Shown piece by piece: positions 21,111 to 34,600 of a stretch of 64,000 nucleotides of DNA. How positions within the stretch are numbered: position 1 is the first letter of the stretch; each line of letters starts with the position of its first letter. The notes beneath the pieces were generated by a model. That model saw only the letters and a program-made list of their open reading frames with translations, was not told where the DNA came from and made no database searches. The stretch is taken from assembly GCA_964017145.1 (NCBI GenBank), contig OZ024844.1, forward strand, positions 1 to 64,000. The letters run 5' to 3'. Source of the stretch: Agrocybe praecox. Taxonomy: Eukaryota; Basidiomycota; Agaricomycetes; Agaricales; Agrocybaceae. A program made the position numbers and the translations under genes.

Positions 21111-24100
21111 AGCTCATGTCCTGATAGGTCCTCTGTAATACAATAAAAAGTGTGCAAAGATTAGCATGACGTAGAAGCTGAATGAATTGTTAAAGCGATG
21201 GTTCATATTAGTCGCGGTTGTACCAGAAAAAAGGAAGGTGGGTCCGAAACTAGAGTGGGGTTTACGAACCAGAGATGATCGATGAGGCCTAGGCCTAAGG
21301 ACTCCTACGTCGAGCGAGCAAATCACTGCGCGTCCCAACGCCTTTTACTCATCTCCTCCGAATCGCAACGTCAAACAAAAGGAGAGCAACGGGGGCGAGA
21401 CAGAAAGTACAGGTGGTAGCATGTTAAGGATAGGCGTCCTTGCGCAGCTTGGGTTTGAAATTTAAGCGCTAAGCACTGGTCGATGGCAAGATGCAAGCTC
21501 CTGTTGATATCAATATGTGGCCCTGCAGTGAACATTTTGCAAATCAATCCGAAAGGCAGCGTAAAATTGTAGTCGGAGCTTAAAACCTATTTCCATCGAC
21601 CGATACCGAATGTTCGTCTCGATTGGTTTGTCTTTATGCCCCTTTAACGCTTCGAATTTTAAAGCTTCACGCGCATATTTGGTATGGTCTTTTCTAGAAC
21701 AGGCTGTACAGAGCGTATGGCTGGGAAGAGAGGTTGGCGGATCGTACTGGCGGGTTTACAGATAATCAATTCTACGAAGGACACTGCTCATGGAGCTAGT
21801 ATACCCCAGCCTTGGCTACCTACGCAATGGAGGACCCTCTCCGTATCTACCGACAACGCCTCATCTCATTTATGTCCCCCAACGACTGTGACGATCCATC
21901 GCCTCCCTTAAATTTCTTCAAACATCGCCCTCCTTTGATCATACCTCCCATGCCCACAAGCCCGCCTTGTCAACCCGCGTCGTCTTCCAAAAGTCTTCAC
22001 GTCATGTCGTGGCAAGGATGTAGCCATATTCAACGACATAGTTGCGCTCCTATCGTCATTTAATTCTTCGCGGACGGAGATTCTGGCCGAGAAGCAGAGA
22101 TAAAATGGTGGAATGGAATGGATTGGTATAAGTGCGCACCTGTTCTCTACGCGCAAGTCGACAGGAGGCAGAACAGAGCGTTGGGTGCAACTCTACCCAT
22201 CCAGGAGCGAACGAGCAGGCGTTTCTTGTGGGTGGCGAAATCCAAGTTTATGCCCACCTGTGGCATACACACCAACGGTGACAACACTCGCTGCATAGAT
22301 GTGTTGGACACGGCCCTGGAGCTTCCCAGCTACTGATGGGTAAGTACCAGCGCGCAACTATTCTATGTTCAGACTATCCTCAATATCTCCTCAATATTGC
22401 CCTCTAGTTTTATGCTTGAATGAGCCCGTCCGCGCGGGATTACGGTACCTTTGGGTAGTCCAATTTATAGAGTAATTTTTCTGCATCATCGAACATGCAA
22501 AAGAAAGCGGTTCGCCACGCCCTATGGCGTTCGTGGGCAGCTCCTCGAGGATACCTACTACCCAGAAGAATGCTCGCAGGCAAACGATGCAGTCGTACTT
22601 CCTAATCACACACCTCGGCTCTGTGGAACGCACACAATCGTCCCGGAAGTCCTGACAGCCCACATTCCTCTGATGTCCACCTTTACTCGTCCGTGTCACA
22701 TCCGACTTCTAGCCTATTATTCGCCGGATCGTATGTTTTCTGGACAGACCCTCGCCATTTCTCGGGATGGCGATTGATAAAGAACAAACAAGGATAATTT
22801 GTTACCCGTCATATATAAACCTTTCCGGTGTTTGAACGTCTCTTTCTTCCCAACCACCATCGTTTGCTGCTCCCCGATATGTCTTACCTGCGTATCCGCT
22901 GTAGGCCTGTGCCAAACCTCGCTATACATTAGCCACCTCCCTCGCTATCGCGTGGCTGAAGCTCTCCCAGAGTCTCTGCATCGTATCTATCCTCATCGAT
23001 TCGATATCGATCATCATCGTCTTCATCTCATAATTGGTGGCGTCGCTCGCAAGTCGACCTCGTTTCAAGGTTGACGGCCTCATCCACATCAGGATCAATG
23101 ACATCGCTTACATGTTCGCCTCGGTTGGCGAGATTGTTTTTCGTACGTTCGTCTCTTTCAATGTTGTTTGTGCTCATTATGACACCTCTGCTACAGAGCA
23201 CCTCGCTTACATTTCGCCGTAACGTTCTTGATCGTTATTAATACCCGCCGTGATGTTCTTCCTTTATAGACGGTGCAGTTGGAGGCCTCTGGTACGTCTC
23301 CGCGCCTGCTCTTCCGAAATTTATGTGGTCTAATGATTCCCTTAGAAACCGTCCCGCGTACCATTGCATCTTTGTTCTCCTGCATGTACGCTAGGCGCTT
23401 TACTTATGGTGAGTAGGGCCTCTATACATCACGTTTAAACTAACGCCATCATCGATACGGCTCTTCCAGCAACATGGAGTTCTCCACCGGTTCCTCTTCA
23501 ACAACCTTGTTATCATCGGATTCGCAAGTCCATGTGGTCCAGACTTGACATTCGGCTCAAGGTCATGGAGCTGCGGTGTTTAAAAGTGTACATACGATAC
23601 ATTGGAGTTAAATGTCCGCTGGGAGGCTTCCGTGCGCCTGCCCGGTCGCGTCGCGTCGTTGCAGTTGTACGCAGGTGGAAGCTAATCCTCTCATGACACT
23701 TCTGAATGTTTGTCGCACACCGGTAGCATACGGACCCTCTGCTGCCAATGCCGTATTTTCCCTGGCGATGACTATCTTTGAATGATAAAAGGTCCGTTGG
23801 AAGGGACGAAGAACTAGAAGAAGAAACACGACAAACAAGCAAAAAAAGACATAATAAAATTAAAATAACGACGAATAACGAAATGAAATACCGAAAAGAG
23901 AGAGGAAGAAAGAGAATGGAATGGCAACCTTTTGGCGCTAGCAAACGAGGCGTATGTTGGTTTCCTACCCTTTGATACCGTCGTCGTCAAAGATGCCATA
24001 CTTCAAACTTGTATCGTAACCAGAAAGTTGAAACATCTGCACGTGATGGGGTGCCGACGCGCCCCTTATCTGGGTTATCCAACCGTCTGAGGTCGCTGCG

Positions 24101-24149
24101 CCGGCGTCGTTTGTGACGTTTGGCGGGGTAGGGGTGGATAATATGATTA
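21111..24149. other. long stretch without a supported gene
   Basis: Short frames occur on both strands, none with recognisable domains, consistent splicing or an uninterrupted length above ~140 codons. Possible decayed coding remnants on the plus strand at 21810-22340 cannot be assigned. Confidence 0.4.
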
Positions 24150-25018
24150 TGGTGCCACATGACTAGTCACCACATATTTTGTACAACGGAAATGGGGGTC
24201 CAAAAAATGGGTAAATTTCTTATTCCTTTAGATGAAAGCTTTCATTTGTCAATACGAATCGATCGTCTAAACAGAATTTTGATACGATCAAAACTGAGCG
24301 AGTTATAAAATCGACCAAAGTTCAGATTGGCCGGCTTATGTAAAACCATCCATATAAGGAAGATCTAACTATCTAATCTAATCAAATGCGGCTGCAACGA
24401 GCTCCGGAACGCGGCGATGGGAAGTATGTTTCTTCGAACTGTAAGATTGCACTCGAAGCTGAGCTTCTTTTGCAGCCAATCCATCCTTATACGCATCCAT
24501 CCATCTCATCATCCTATTCTGCCACTTCCGAATGAGCATCAAGTTCACCGAAGCCAGTGCAACTGGCGTATTTGCTTGGAGTGTTGTGCACTGAAGGTAT
24601 AATCACATTGTTCTCGAAGATAGCGTTTCACCACACCACAGAAGTATTCAATAAAATTGAGTTCATAGTGAAATTTTGGCAAAATGATGCAGAGGTGACC
24701 CGGCGCTGCGATTACTTCAGTGATGAGTGACTTTTGGGCCTTGAAATCCGGTTGTGAGTTATCATAAGAGTTGTCGGGGCATTCAATTGGTGAGGAAAAG
24801 TTTAACTTGTTTGTGTGTACGAATTTTGGTGCTCGTGCAGCTGTAGCAGTGCGCCAGTTCCTTCGAGGACGTCTCATTATCGTTGAAAATGTGTCGAAAA
24901 AATATTTTTGTTTTACAAATGGTATTCAAAAAATTAGATACATTTTTTTTTTTTTTTTTTTTTCGCTGGCCAAATTGGCCGCTGTACAAAATATGTGGTG
25001 ACTAATCATGTGGCACCA
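24150..25018. mobile_element. deleted Tc1/mariner-type DNA transposon
   Basis: An 869-bp element with 40-bp inverted ends starting TGGTGCCACATGA; 38 of 40 positions agree between the two ends. A TA dinucleotide lies directly outside both ends (24148-24149, 25019-25020), the target duplication of this superfamily. Inside is only the end of a transposase gene on the minus strand, so the element is an internally deleted, non-autonomous copy. It includes a T-run of about 22 bp at 24942-24963. Confidence 0.82.
24545..24877 (-). pseudogene. remnant of a Tc1/mariner-type (DDE) transposase
   Basis: About 110 codons without a proper start. The stretch PKFHYELNFIEYFCGVVKRYLRE matches the end of the DDE catalytic core, where these transposases typically show PKFH.ELN.IE..W; the usual Trp is Cys here. 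The N-terminal DNA-binding domain and the first two catalytic Asp residues are missing, so it cannot be active. Confidence 0.75.
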
Positions 25019-25063
25019 TAGATGGCGTGTGATGATCTGATAAAAGTAAGATTTTTCAAATTA
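25019..25063. other. spacer between two adjacent elements
   Basis: Only 45 bp, including both TA duplications, separates the two elements. Confidence 0.6.
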
Positions 25064-25791
25064 CAGTCATTCACCGGTCAATGACACAACCAAATTTAAA
25101 ACGGCTCTAAGTTTTTTAAAAATTTGAAAATAAAAAAATTAAGGAGATATAATTATGTATATGTATGTAAAGAACTGATATATGGACTCAAATTAGCCAA
25201 AATTCTGCGTCCGATACTCTCAATCCGAGATCAGTTAGAAATGGCCTTATCATGTCAAAACCGGTCAATGACACAAGTCACATCAGCGTGATATTCTGCA
25301 TTCGGAAGGCTTAGTCATTATCTGAGCCACCACCAAAATCCGATCTCTCGCCATCTTCCTCGTCCGTGTCTGCCAAAAATACACCAGCCCTGAAAGAAAA
25401 TGGATTCCTTCCCAAAATGGTATGCGTGATGTGACTTGCCCTTTTATCCATTTTCAGCACAAATTCTGCAGTGCTGCGATTTTCTGGGCTCTTTGATATT
25501 TTAAATGAAAATTGAACCGAGTAAAAGACGAATAGAACTGATTAAATAATAACAGCCTAAAATAAATTAAAATTTTCGAAGGAGTGGCATTGCAAATCCG
25601 GTACGAATATTCATAAATTCCCCAAAATCTGATCTATTCATAAATATCAGAAGATGTAAAAACCCGGCGCTTTAGATATTCTGGATTATAATAGATATGT
25701 ATTTAATAAAGACATTACAAAATAAATCAAAGAAATCGATTCAAATTTGAGGTCGGAATATGAGTTTGTGTCATTGACCGGTGAATGACTG
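25064..25791. mobile_element. TA-flanked miniature element with CAGT ends
   Basis: A 728-bp element with perfect 26-bp inverted ends, CAGTCATTCACCGGTCAATG and ACACAA, and TA on both outer sides (25062-25063, 25792-25793). Part of the end sequence (ACCGGTCAATGACACAAG) recurs inside at about 25259-25277. CAGT-type ends and TA targets suit the Tc1/mariner/pogo group. On the minus strand 25314-25391 reads an acidic tail, TDEEDGERSDFGGGSDND and a stop, resembling a transposase C-terminus. No other coding sequence remains, so it is a deletion derivative. Confidence 0.8.
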
Positions 25792-28700
25792 TACTCCTCT
25801 TGGAAAATTGCGCGCATAAATACGGAAGCGGCCTAGCAAAGTCTGGTTATAGACTTCTCATATATCAGACATCAGGAGAATATAGGTCGCTGTCTACGCG
25901 CGATATTTATTAGAAACGTTTAAGCGTCATTCTATGAATCAACTCATAAACGTCTGGATACTTCCTTCCGGTCTTTGGGAGAGAAACGCGGTGCCGACTC
26001 CTATCCATGAGCATCGTTCCAGTGTAAGATGCCAATCTCTGCATGGTATGTCGTTTACCGCACTATGTTGAATAATACATGCCCCGTTTTCGGGAGTGAT
26101 TAGACTGATTAATCATAAATACCTCACCCCGGCGGCATCCCGCGTCTTTATTCACGCTCGTCTATTCCTTGTGTGGGGATCTCCGTCCACCGTAAGGCAC
26201 CCGAACTCCAAACAAGGTACAAATTTCCTTTTTAGGGAATTGAGTGCCTTTCCGGAATCGAAATAATTGATCGGCAGGTGGGCCCTTCATATATCCACGT
26301 ACGGAGACAAATAGCAGTGATTCGGTTCCGGAACGGTATGTTTGCAATCACGATCCCGTTACATTCACAACATCACCCCACATCTGCCTGTGTCTGAACT
26401 CATTCATTGGTTCTCGGCCGCTGCTAGAAACGCAATAATTTTTAGGCCGATAGCATTTTGTGTTTTGTGTCATTGTTATCCCACTTTATCAATAGACTGT
26501 CTGATTCGTGTGCTGTGGCGATGATAATTGTGTATGAGCAGCCTTGCCGCGAAGATTCGAAGGGACAGCGTCGAATATATATGGAAGAAATTTCCCTGTT
26601 TGAGGGTTCATGCTGGATATTCCGAACTTCGGGAATCAAAATACTTTTGGTGATAGTCGTGGTAGTCCTATCGCGGGGTCAAACCGTGTCACTTGAGGAC
26701 AATGACATACGACAACAGTACTATGGATACCATTGGTATATGCGCGACACTATAAAATTTTAAAAGGAGTAACTCTCGAGACTCTGAAAGTCACTTTGGT
26801 CTGAATCAACCTGATTAAAGAACTTATACCAATGAAAAGTCTCATATCATATCACACCGAAGAACAGCCTCGGGAACGGCGACAGCGTAACAATCCCCGT
26901 TGACATGTTCTGTTTCTAACTGACTTAAATCTTTCGGTTAGTAGGAAACATGAAATCTCCGACCACCAAGTAGGCACATGCACGTAATCTACATATGTAC
27001 CTGGCATCCCCAGACCCGTGTGATACTGCGTCATAGGATGATATCGCATCATATGATCACGATGAGCGCCAATTTTATTTATTTATATTACTGTGTGACC
27101 CTAGCGCTGGGCGTACCTTTTTTGGCAGTCGGAATTGTTACACGCCGGTGTGCGAGCTGACTCAGTAGCAGATGTCTCCTGCTATGCTGTATGTATGTAT
27201 GTATATCCCGACGCTCGGGAAATATCATTGATGGCAAGTGTGATTGTCGATTGGGCGCAGACAGCTCTTGTCGATTTGTCGAGCCTTTGGGGTCGTGCTT
27301 CCTACTAATTGGGGAAATTGTCCTGTTTAGACTGCATGCTTTGTTTCTTTCTGGGAATTTAATGCACCTCGGATAATTTGTGACTCGGCCTACTTGTCTT
27401 TTGGAAAAAATATTTTTCTTCAGTGTCGTTGAAGTCACACATACGGAATCGGAGGTAGTAAATGTTTTGAGGTGATGCCAGCATGTTTGCAGTCCCAGTT
27501 GATGTGAATAATATTTGATACGTTAGCGTACGGGAGTAAAAGCTGAGGAACCTGACTCGGGACTCTGAGCAACGACTTGGTCCCCGCGTTCCTTGTATAG
27601 TATATCGACCCTATTAAATAATCCAATCACGGATAGACAGCTCCTGTCGATCGCTTAATAGCACTGTGCAGCAGGGACTTGATGGGCATCATCATGGTTG
27701 ATCCTGACGGGCGCCATATTCACGTCCAAATTTTCCTTTTTTATCTATAGGTATTACCCTGTCCCGGCTCGTTGTGTTTCTAGTATTCCATAATATGTAA
27801 ATTACAATGACGCTCGTTTGTCTGATAAGGCATGATTTATGACGTCTTTCTCCTTGGAATTCGAAGAATTACAGATGCTTAAACCTGGGCAGGTTATTCT
27901 AATTATAAGACCAAATATTGAGCGCTGAGCGCTGATAGATAAATCTGATATGCTATACCTGAGCACTGGACTGGTCTCTTGCCCTGTTACATCTTCAAGG
28001 TCCTGTACCTCCTTCACTTTTATATTTCAACGATAGGTACAGTTGTAACTAAAGTAGGTTTCAGCACGATGTCAACTATTCGAGACAAATTCAAGGGAAA
28101 TTTTATATTCTTGTATATTCTCCTTCACCGCGGTATTTTGATCTTTTTTTTTGGATCTTTACCATTCAATTATATACGAATAACAATTTCCGAGTCGTAT
28201 TCTACTTCTGGTAATTTTCTTATATTTGCATATACGCAATTCATGTACCTTCGTGGCCTGAAAACACAGGAAACTGAAGCATTCTCATTCATCCAAGAAC
28301 GTAGAATAGGTACAAAACTGTGGAGTATCATGGTTCAGGACCAGGCACATTGATTCGACGTACATTTTGCTTACCCACCTGCAGCAAGAATCCTGGATTC
28401 GTAGATTTACATACTCGTTTCAATTGGAAATGCGTGGATGACCATCTAAGAGCTGGGATCCGAAAATTCTGCAATGTTGGGACAGCCGGTATTGTACCTC
28501 GTTGATTTGTGAAGTCGTCGCTCAAGATATTTTCTCCCCCGGCAATGTGACCGCTCCGCCGAAGCTTCTAATACTGTATGTATAGTCTTCTTTGAAACTC
28601 CATAAAATCCACTCGTACCTGTACCTTCCCCGTACATCTACGCCCTTGCTTAGTGCTCAACATTTATCATTACTGAGTTCGAGAGCGTCTGAAAATAGAT

Positions 28701-31615
28701 TAATACTGCTACCATTGATGCACTAGTAGCAGTCGTATTGCTTGCGAAACTAAAGTCTATCCGTCGAGCGCTAGAGGCCCAGCTCTTGTTCCGTCTCTGA
28801 AGCCGAACTCGGAGTACATAGTCAAGCTATCATATGGCACATGACAAACGCGGAAGGAAACAAAGCAAGAGAAAGCGGCGGTTTAGCCGAGGAGAACATA
28901 GACAGATGCTAGCTCAGACAAACGAACATCTATACAGTGATTGTCACATGTCCGCACATTGAACGTTTGGACACTCCCATGTTTAGAACTTCGAACGGAA
29001 CAGAAGGGTATTAAAATAGAATACAAGGTAGAGCAGATTGACATTGGGTAAACGGTTCTCGCGTTGATACTCACGCGTGCATGTACATGTACACGGACAG
29101 GGCAATAACAAAGGCATGGACACACCACGGTGGGCATGCATCATGTGTCACTCAGCTCCGAGTCGAGGATTGACAGCCCCAGCAGCAGCGTCCTGTGTAC
29201 ACGCTTACTTACGACTCTCTGATTCATGACTGGGGATTGGTATATATATTCTTATCTTGATTAATGGTTCTTCCCCGCATCACATCGCGGATGGCAGGCT
29301 CGGATCGACGGTGTTGACAATGGAAGGATCCATTTCAGAGAAGGAGAGGAAAGGACGTGTGGTATGGTATGATCTCGATATGATAGGACATACTAGCTGT
29401 GCTTTTTCTTACACTCGTTGCCAACATACTGGACTAGGCGGTGTTTGTCGATTTATCTATCATGATCGTGATTACAGAGTCAAACTGAATGGTCGTCGAA
29501 GTTCGTCCAGTGCAGTTGAGACATTTTAACGGAAATGAATGGGTTTTTGGCTACGTTGTTTTCTAGAATCCAATCCCTAGCGCCCTTCGGCGAGCGTCGG
29601 GCGTTAATCCACCTACACCTATCACCTTCCGCACGGCACACGTATATACTAGTATGCTGGATCTCTGTTCTCTGATCCGATATCATCAAGCTCAGCCCAA
29701 TGATCGAAATTTCAGACACTGACAGACAGACGTCCTGGAATCTTATAATAATCGGAACGCAGACGAGGTATCATATATGATTGGCCAGACGGATAATCTC
29801 CACTCTGGACTCTTGATTTTTCTTCTCCCAGGTGCTGATTTGACACAGATGGAACGGAAAGGAGCTTAAATTACATTGAGAAATACAATGGTAATAGAAA
29901 TTACTATTTACCGGAGTGATGTGCGGGGATCCAGCCAGCCAAGGCGGACTGCTGCTCACTATCATATCATATCATATCTATTCCTATTGCTTCGCGCGTC
30001 GATGTAAAAAGATCCGAGCCTAGGCCAACCGTGCTAATCTCTAATTCTTAGTGTCTCAAGCTATTATCCACAGCGTCCAGGCTGTACAAGATCGTGAAAG
30101 GCTAGGCATACCAGTGAGGATATAAATAGATATGATTAGATAGATAGATAGATAGATCCTTGTGAATCGCACCTGCATCTGGGCGCGTATTCATGATCTA
30201 TTGGTCGGGGTATTCTATGAGATATGACTAGTTGACTATTAGCTCTCTATCCTGACCGCGCTGCATATCAAACCCCACGACAAAAAATGAAGGTAAACAC
30301 GGAACATACGCACGAAGGTACGCAATTAATTGATAGTGATTACCATTCCTTACTTTTCCTTACTTAATTCCTATCCCCTACTTGGCTAAAAGACCACCCA
30401 CTCAAAACAAGGGGTAAACGCACCGCCACTCTCAGGGACGCGGGACCCTGTATTTTAGATTGAGAAACTTTTTATAGAGATCTCCATTCAGAGACCGCGT
30501 TTTAATTACTGATATGCGACTTTGATGGGTTCCCATCGCTAGGTTTGAGAGCGAGTTATGCGCTGCGCAGGCGGGTTGGGTGAGGGTGAGGGTAAGGGTG
30601 GACTGGTTTTTCTCATCGATGGAGGGTTGGGTAGTGGATGGTGGATGCCCGGGATGGTCGGTAAATCATGGGATTGGGCTTGCTCTGCTGGTAAATGCGC
30701 AGCGTTGTGGTATACCACATATACACATCAACGAGTGAGAAAGTTACAGTAGGTAATAGCAATGGATGGTCTGATGTTGATTTTGGAAGATTCCGTCGTT
30801 TGTGCGTTCGTTTGTTCGTTCGGTGATGTGGATGTCGGTGTTTAATTACTATTATTATCAGACGAATGCGAATAACAGAGTCTGTAGAGCGAATGAGAAA
30901 AACGAGCCTGCATGCTCGAACGTTCGCCAATGGGGAACTTTATCTCCACCCTCGGGCCCGGTCGGTTGAACGGTATGTTGTTATCGTCGGGTAGTCTATG
31001 TTTTTCGCGCTGCCTAGTAGTGAAATCCGCACTGGGATAAGTTTACTCACACACTTGCCTTACATACGTAGGGACGGCGTCTTTGCATATGTACATACAT
31101 TGTGGTGTTTCTGCGACTGTCAAGGAGAGGTCAAGTCAAGTTTGTGTCGTAGAGGAGGTATGTAAGGATAATTAAGCGTACTGTTCGAGGTTGACATTCA
31201 TACGGGGCTTTCCTACGAAAGGAACGTAAGTGTAGCGACTGAAAATAATTTTTGGACGGGGAGGAGGAAGATCAGTGGTGAGTATGTCTAATGAAGAAGA
31301 AATGATACGTATGTCAAAAGTTTCACGGAACACAGAGCCGCCGCGTTGGATTACGACAGGAAGAATAGAAAAGAAAACCCGAGATAACGGGGTTGATTAG
31401 GATTGCATGAATCTGAGATTTCGATGCGATCAAATCAGATGACTTTTTTTTCTCTTGGAAATTCCCACAGTGCGGTGAGTGTGCTGGCGGAAGGGTTTGG
31501 CCTTTTTCTTTTAAATTCGGTCAGGCACACCTTTTTATGCGTTCAGGCCCCGTTTTGTTCTTTTAAACAACCTCCTACTCTTTGCTTTTTAAACTTGGTC
31601 TCTCCGTGCCTGTTC
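25792..31615. other. 5.8-kb gene-poor stretch
   Basis: No supported gene or RNA. Microsatellites: TGTA repeats at about 27187-27206, ATCAT repeats at about 29960-29977, and GATA repeats at about 30132-30157. The frame at 27979-28353 (124 codons) is hydrophobic and AT-rich and is not convincing. The last ~600 bp, with a pyrimidine-rich tract before 31616, is the likely promoter and leader of the zinc-finger gene. Confidence 0.45.
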
Positions 31616-34600
31616 ATGGACGTAGACATAAAGCCTACCCCTTCCCGCTCTCCCCCTGATTTCTCTCCTGACCATCCTCATTATCAACCACAACACCTCA
31701 AGCGAGAAGACTCGGGCTCTCCTGATAGTTCTAGTCCAACGAGCAATATGGCTTCAGCCATGGTCGCCAACGGCCCCGCTGTACCCAACATGCCTGGGTC
31801 GGGGGCGGGCGTGAACAAGAGGTATCGACCTGCGCCTGCAAAGACGTTCCAGTGTCGTGGGTATGGAGAGTGTCGGATGGTGTTTTCGAGAAGCGAACAT
31901 CTGGCTAGGCACATTCGGTTCGTATCCATTCGGTTTCTCGCACGATTTGTTTATTTAAATTATGATATCTAGAAAACATACTGGCGAACGCCCCTTTTCG
32001 TGCCATTGCAGCAAGCAATTCTCGCGCCTTGATAACCTTCGTCAGCATGCGCAGACCGTCCATGCCGATAAGCAGGACCAAAACGAGAGGATGATGCGCG
32101 ACTTGACTTCGCTGCATGCTACTATGGCTGCTGCGAACAAGATTGGCGGTCCTCCTATCAGCGGTGGTGGCCGAAGCAGGAGAACCATGGCCTCTTCCTC
32201 GAATGGAAACGACGAGGATATGACTATGGTTAAGCAGGAAGAACGGGGCATGATGAATCTCGGTTCGTTGCAGATGCTGCCTACACGGCGGCCTGGGACG
32301 AGCATGGGATACGAAGGCGACGTGCCTTATACGCCCTCTGGAAATTCAACAGGATCTGCGTGGGACCAGAGCCCACGGAACCATTCCTTTCGTGACTCCA
32401 GCCAGTCCTTTCTTGCCCCCTCATCATCAACAAACTCAGCAGCTGGCACCGCAGCCCAGTCCCATTCCTTTCGAGCCTTTACCAGCGTCAACAACTCCTC
32501 CAACGCCAGCGGAAGGCCAACAACGGCGAGTGCGTCCTCGCGACCCACGACTTCATCTGGATTTACCGACTTACAGTCTCAACATCCACGATCGCTCCCG
32601 CCTCTCGCTGCAGTCGTCTCCGCTTCCCTCGCCCCATCTCTTGGCTCACCAACACAACATTCATCTACGTCCGTCACCCCAATTGACAGGCAACAACAAC
32701 ACTCCTCGCAGTCCTTTTTTCCCTCCTTTCCAGCATCAGCAGCAGCAGGTTCAAGGGACCTCCCACTCCCACTCCCTTACCCTTTCAGACGACCAGGCAC
32801 AGCTTCCCGCGCACGCCCAGGAACTGCTCCAGCGTCAGCGTCGTTCTTCTCATCAAGACCTTTTTCCTCGTCAGGCAGACTCGGCGGCGGCGGCGATGAC
32901 AGGATGGGCTCAAGCTCAGGGAGGCCAGACTTATCACTCTTACACTCCGGCTTTGGTGGAAGGCCAAGTAGCTATGGACGCGATAGGGATGCCAGAGACG
33001 ACGACGGAGACGTCCCCATGTCGCCCACAGGAAACGACGCCTCCCCATTTTACTTCTCCCCCCCAGGGCTCGATACTCCCTCAGTCTCATCCTCGTCCAA
33101 CTCATCAGCTGCTTCGAACACACTCCCACCCCCAGCTTCCGCCACAAACCCACGGAAACGAGCATTTGCAGGACCAGATGGCCCGCACGACGCCAGCGAC
33201 GACGTCAACGACTCACCCTTCGCCTACCACCACCTCGGGCAGCACCGACCCATCAGCTCATCAGGCCTCCTCAGTGGGCTCGGTGTCGCCCCCGCGGAGT
33301 ATCAGCGCGAATACGACTACGGAAGCGAATCCAGACCTCAGTCTCGCAGACTCAGTGTCATGGAGCTCTGTAACGACGACTCCGGCGGTGACGTCCTCGA
33401 TGTACGCCCCACAACATCATCTGGACGCCCAAGGACTAGTTCAGGACGGAGTACAAGGGAACAGTATGTCTCCGGATCTGGAGCATTTTTACTATCAGCA
33501 GCAAGTGCGCGAGCAGCAGCAACAACAACTGATGGAGCAGGAAATGATGGAGCGCGAACACCAACAGCAGCAGCATTATCAGCAGGAGCAGCACCAAAGG
33601 GCGCATCACGCGATGCAGCATCAGCATCAACAGCAGGTTATGGCTCAGCAGCAGCAGCAAGTCGTACACCACCACCTTTCGTCGGTTCCAGTGCCTCTTA
33701 TGGGTCCGCCGCCAGCGACGCGTACGGGGGGTACCCGAGCTCGCGCTCGCGCCCGACAACCTCGTCAGGTCTCGTCTCGGGAGCAGAGGCGCTTAGGATC
33801 TTCGACGCATCATCCCCAGGTGGCTCCGGGGGGTCAAACTCCTCAGCGTTCGCCACTGCACCCGCAATCGGTCAGCCCTCCTACGCCTTCGCCTCGCTCG
33901 ACGCACGGAAGCGCCAGCAGCAGCAACAGCAGCCACGGGAGCACCAGCACCAGCGGGATGAGTCAGATGCAGCTGCACTATTCGCAAGAGCTGAGGATGC
34001 AGCAGCAGCAGCAGCTGGAGATGGAGATGCGGATGCACGTACAGGCTCAGGCGCACGCGGACGAGATGGGTATGGGTATGGTAGCTCCAGCGGGTATGGA
34101 TACGGGCGAGATGGGTATGGTAGTGGCTATGGAGAACGCGATGGGCGGAGGTGGAATGCCGATGGAGGAGAACGTGATGGACGAGGAGGGTTATATGCAG
34201 CAGCAGCAGCAGCTCGCGTATCATCAGCATCACCAGCAGCAACAACAACTTCACCTTCAGGCGCAAGCTCAGCAGCATCCAGCGGCAGCTTATCACCTTC
34301 AACAGCTGGATCAGCCACTCCCACACCGTCGACCGTCGGCCTATTTCGCTCAGGCGGGGGTGTCTCCTCCACCTCCTCAGGCGCAGGCTCAGGCTCCGCC
34401 AACGCATTCCTATCACGAAGCGGGGCATATCAATTCTCCCATTCACCCTCTCTATCACCACGATCACCTGCAATCTCCAGCTCATCTTCATCCGACGGGG
34501 GCAGCTCGCCCTTCACCTCTTACGCACGGCCTTCACTCGGGCAACCCCATTCCCAACAACAACCATCAGCATCATACCCATACTCCGCAAGAGGGCGGGA

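Noticed and set aside
22391..23104. Possible coding remnants around 22.4-23.1 kb
   Set aside because: Competing frames on both strands, no recognisable motif and no consistent splice pattern.
33793..34491. Minus-strand frame of 232 codons
   Set aside because: Antisense shadow of the low-complexity tail of the zinc-finger gene, rich in Leu/Arg/His from CAG-type codons.
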